Shown: one piece after another, positions 63,801 to 64,000 of the stretch | Numbering within the stretch: the first letter of the stretch is position 1 | How the letters are laid out: each line of letters starts with the position of its first letter | Source: Streptomyces huasconensis | GTDB lineage: Bacteria > Actinomycetota > Actinomycetes > Streptomycetales > Streptomycetaceae | Direction of reading: 5' to 3' | DNA: 64,000 bases | NCBI GenBank assembly: GCA_004010275.1 | Contig: RBWT01000003.1 | Span: forward strand, 1-64,000 | The notes under the pieces: generated by a model | Databases searched by the model: none | Told to the model about the DNA's origin: nothing | The model's input: only the letters and a program-made list of their open reading frames with translations | Translations under genes and position numbers: made by a program

Positions 63801-63815
63801 CTGACGGCCTGTCAG
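63801..63815. promoter_or_regulatory. 15-bp palindromic operator, copy 4 (LLM oxidoreductase promoter)
   Basis: CTGACGGCCTGTCAG, one mismatch from CTGACGG-N-CCGTCAG, 18-32 bp before the oxidoreductase start. It links this gene to the copies at 38.2 and 43.8 kb. Confidence 0.72.
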
Positions 63816-63844
63816 TTGCCTGTCGGCGGGTGACTGTACGACAA

Positions 63845-63874
63845 CGGCCCCCCGCCCGGAAGGGCGAGGGGCCG
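63845..63874. terminator. Hairpin terminator of the gene entering from the right
   Basis: CGGCCCC-C-CGCCC, loop GGAA, then GGGCG-A-GGGGCCG: a 12-bp stem with one mismatch. It begins 17 bp beyond the stop of the leftward partial gene. No T-run, as is usual in Streptomyces. Confidence 0.6.
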
Positions 63875-63890
63875 CGAGGTGCCGTGGGGG

Positions 63891-64000
63891 TCAGCCGCGC
63901 TGAATCCCCGTGGTGTCCTGGAGGACGCCGCGGCGGCCGTCCTGCGTCTGGGCCACCAGGGTCGCACCGCGCTGCTCGACGGCCAAGTACCAGGTACCGG
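63891..64000 (-). CDS. C-terminal fragment of an unidentified protein (runs off the window)
   Basis: The last ~36 codons of a leftward gene: the sequence ends LVAQTQDGRRGVLQDTTGIQ-RG before TGA at 63891-63893, and the beginning visible here is GTWYLAVEQRGAT. It looks like the final beta-rich strands of a small globular domain. Too short to assign. It shares strand with the oxidoreductase gene but is separated from it by a terminator-like hairpin. Confidence 0.6.
   Translation of the reverse strand, partial: GTWYLAVEQRGATLVAQTQDGRRGVLQDTTGIQRG

Noticed and set aside
1-64000. Insertion sequences, prophage or integrative elements
   Set aside because: No transposase, integrase, relaxase or phage structural gene is recognisable. 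Repeats present are short and intergenic.

Overview
The window is about 64 kb of very GC-rich actinobacterial chromosome, almost certainly from a Streptomyces species. The evidence is the strong G/C bias at third codon positions, frequent GTG starts, ATGA/GTGA gene overlaps, and many Streptomyces-typical families: a DmdR1/IdeR repressor, an NsdA-like regulator, SCO4402- and SCO2322-family proteins, and mycothiol-enzyme-like folds. From memory, gene order between about 15.3 and 36.6 kb resembles the S. coelicolor SCO4388-SCO4411 core. I see no insertion sequences, prophage, CRISPR array or complete RNA gene. About half of the roughly 51 genes have reading frames broken or locally scrambled by single-base indels, in conserved enzymes that are normally intact. 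The simplest explanation is uncorrected sequencing or assembly error, so I describe these as genes and mark the breaks.

Layout. 0.1-6.5 kb: a broken histidine kinase with a repetitive tail, a broken D-lactate/glycolate-dehydrogenase-like FAD/Fe-S protein, an EamA exporter and a small unknown protein. 6.6-15.3 kb: a liu/atu-type operon (DinB-fold protein, AtuA-like protein, two-subunit biotin-dependent acyl-CoA carboxylase, acyl-CoA dehydrogenase, enoyl-CoA hydratase, TetR) with a strong palindrome in front that the TetR may bind. 15.3-36.6 kb: mostly core genes, including citrate synthase, PdxH, an alpha/beta hydrolase, DmdR1, a NagS-like SIS protein behind a DasR-like operator, a PAS/GAF protein, a DHFR-like protein, an ABC exporter, a prim-pol protein, an NsdA-like regulator, a solute-binding lipoprotein, PurU, a sigma/anti-sigma pair, a STAS protein and an EF-hand protein.

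36.6-47 kb is a catabolic island: acyl-CoA ligase, amidohydrolase, three acyl-CoA dehydrogenases, a cyclase-family hydrolase, an SDR and a zinc alcohol dehydrogenase. A near-identical 15-bp palindrome lies at the two divergent promoters of the island and again before a flavin/F420-type oxidoreductase at 63.8 kb, so these look like one regulon whose repressor lies elsewhere. 47.4-54.2 kb holds a secreted transglycosylase and then a leftward operon headed by a cobalamin-riboswitch-like leader: an alpha6/alpha6-barrel membrane-anchored protein resembling intrinsic factor, an SCO2322-family protein, a CbiQ-type transporter, a fused double ATPase and an ECF S component. This is probably a vitamin B12 capture and uptake system.

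54.2-61.2 kb holds a metallo-beta-lactamase-fold hydrolase, an aldehyde dehydrogenase with its 3Fe-4S ferredoxin, and a KstR-like TetR. Two boxes match the KstR consensus and one is a near match. A glycosyltransferase, methyltransferase and (alpha/alpha)6-barrel protein follow on the opposite strand. The right end carries a GNAT acetyltransferase, a small membrane protein, a lipoprotein, the LLM-family oxidoreductase and the C-terminal tip of a leftward gene that runs off the window.
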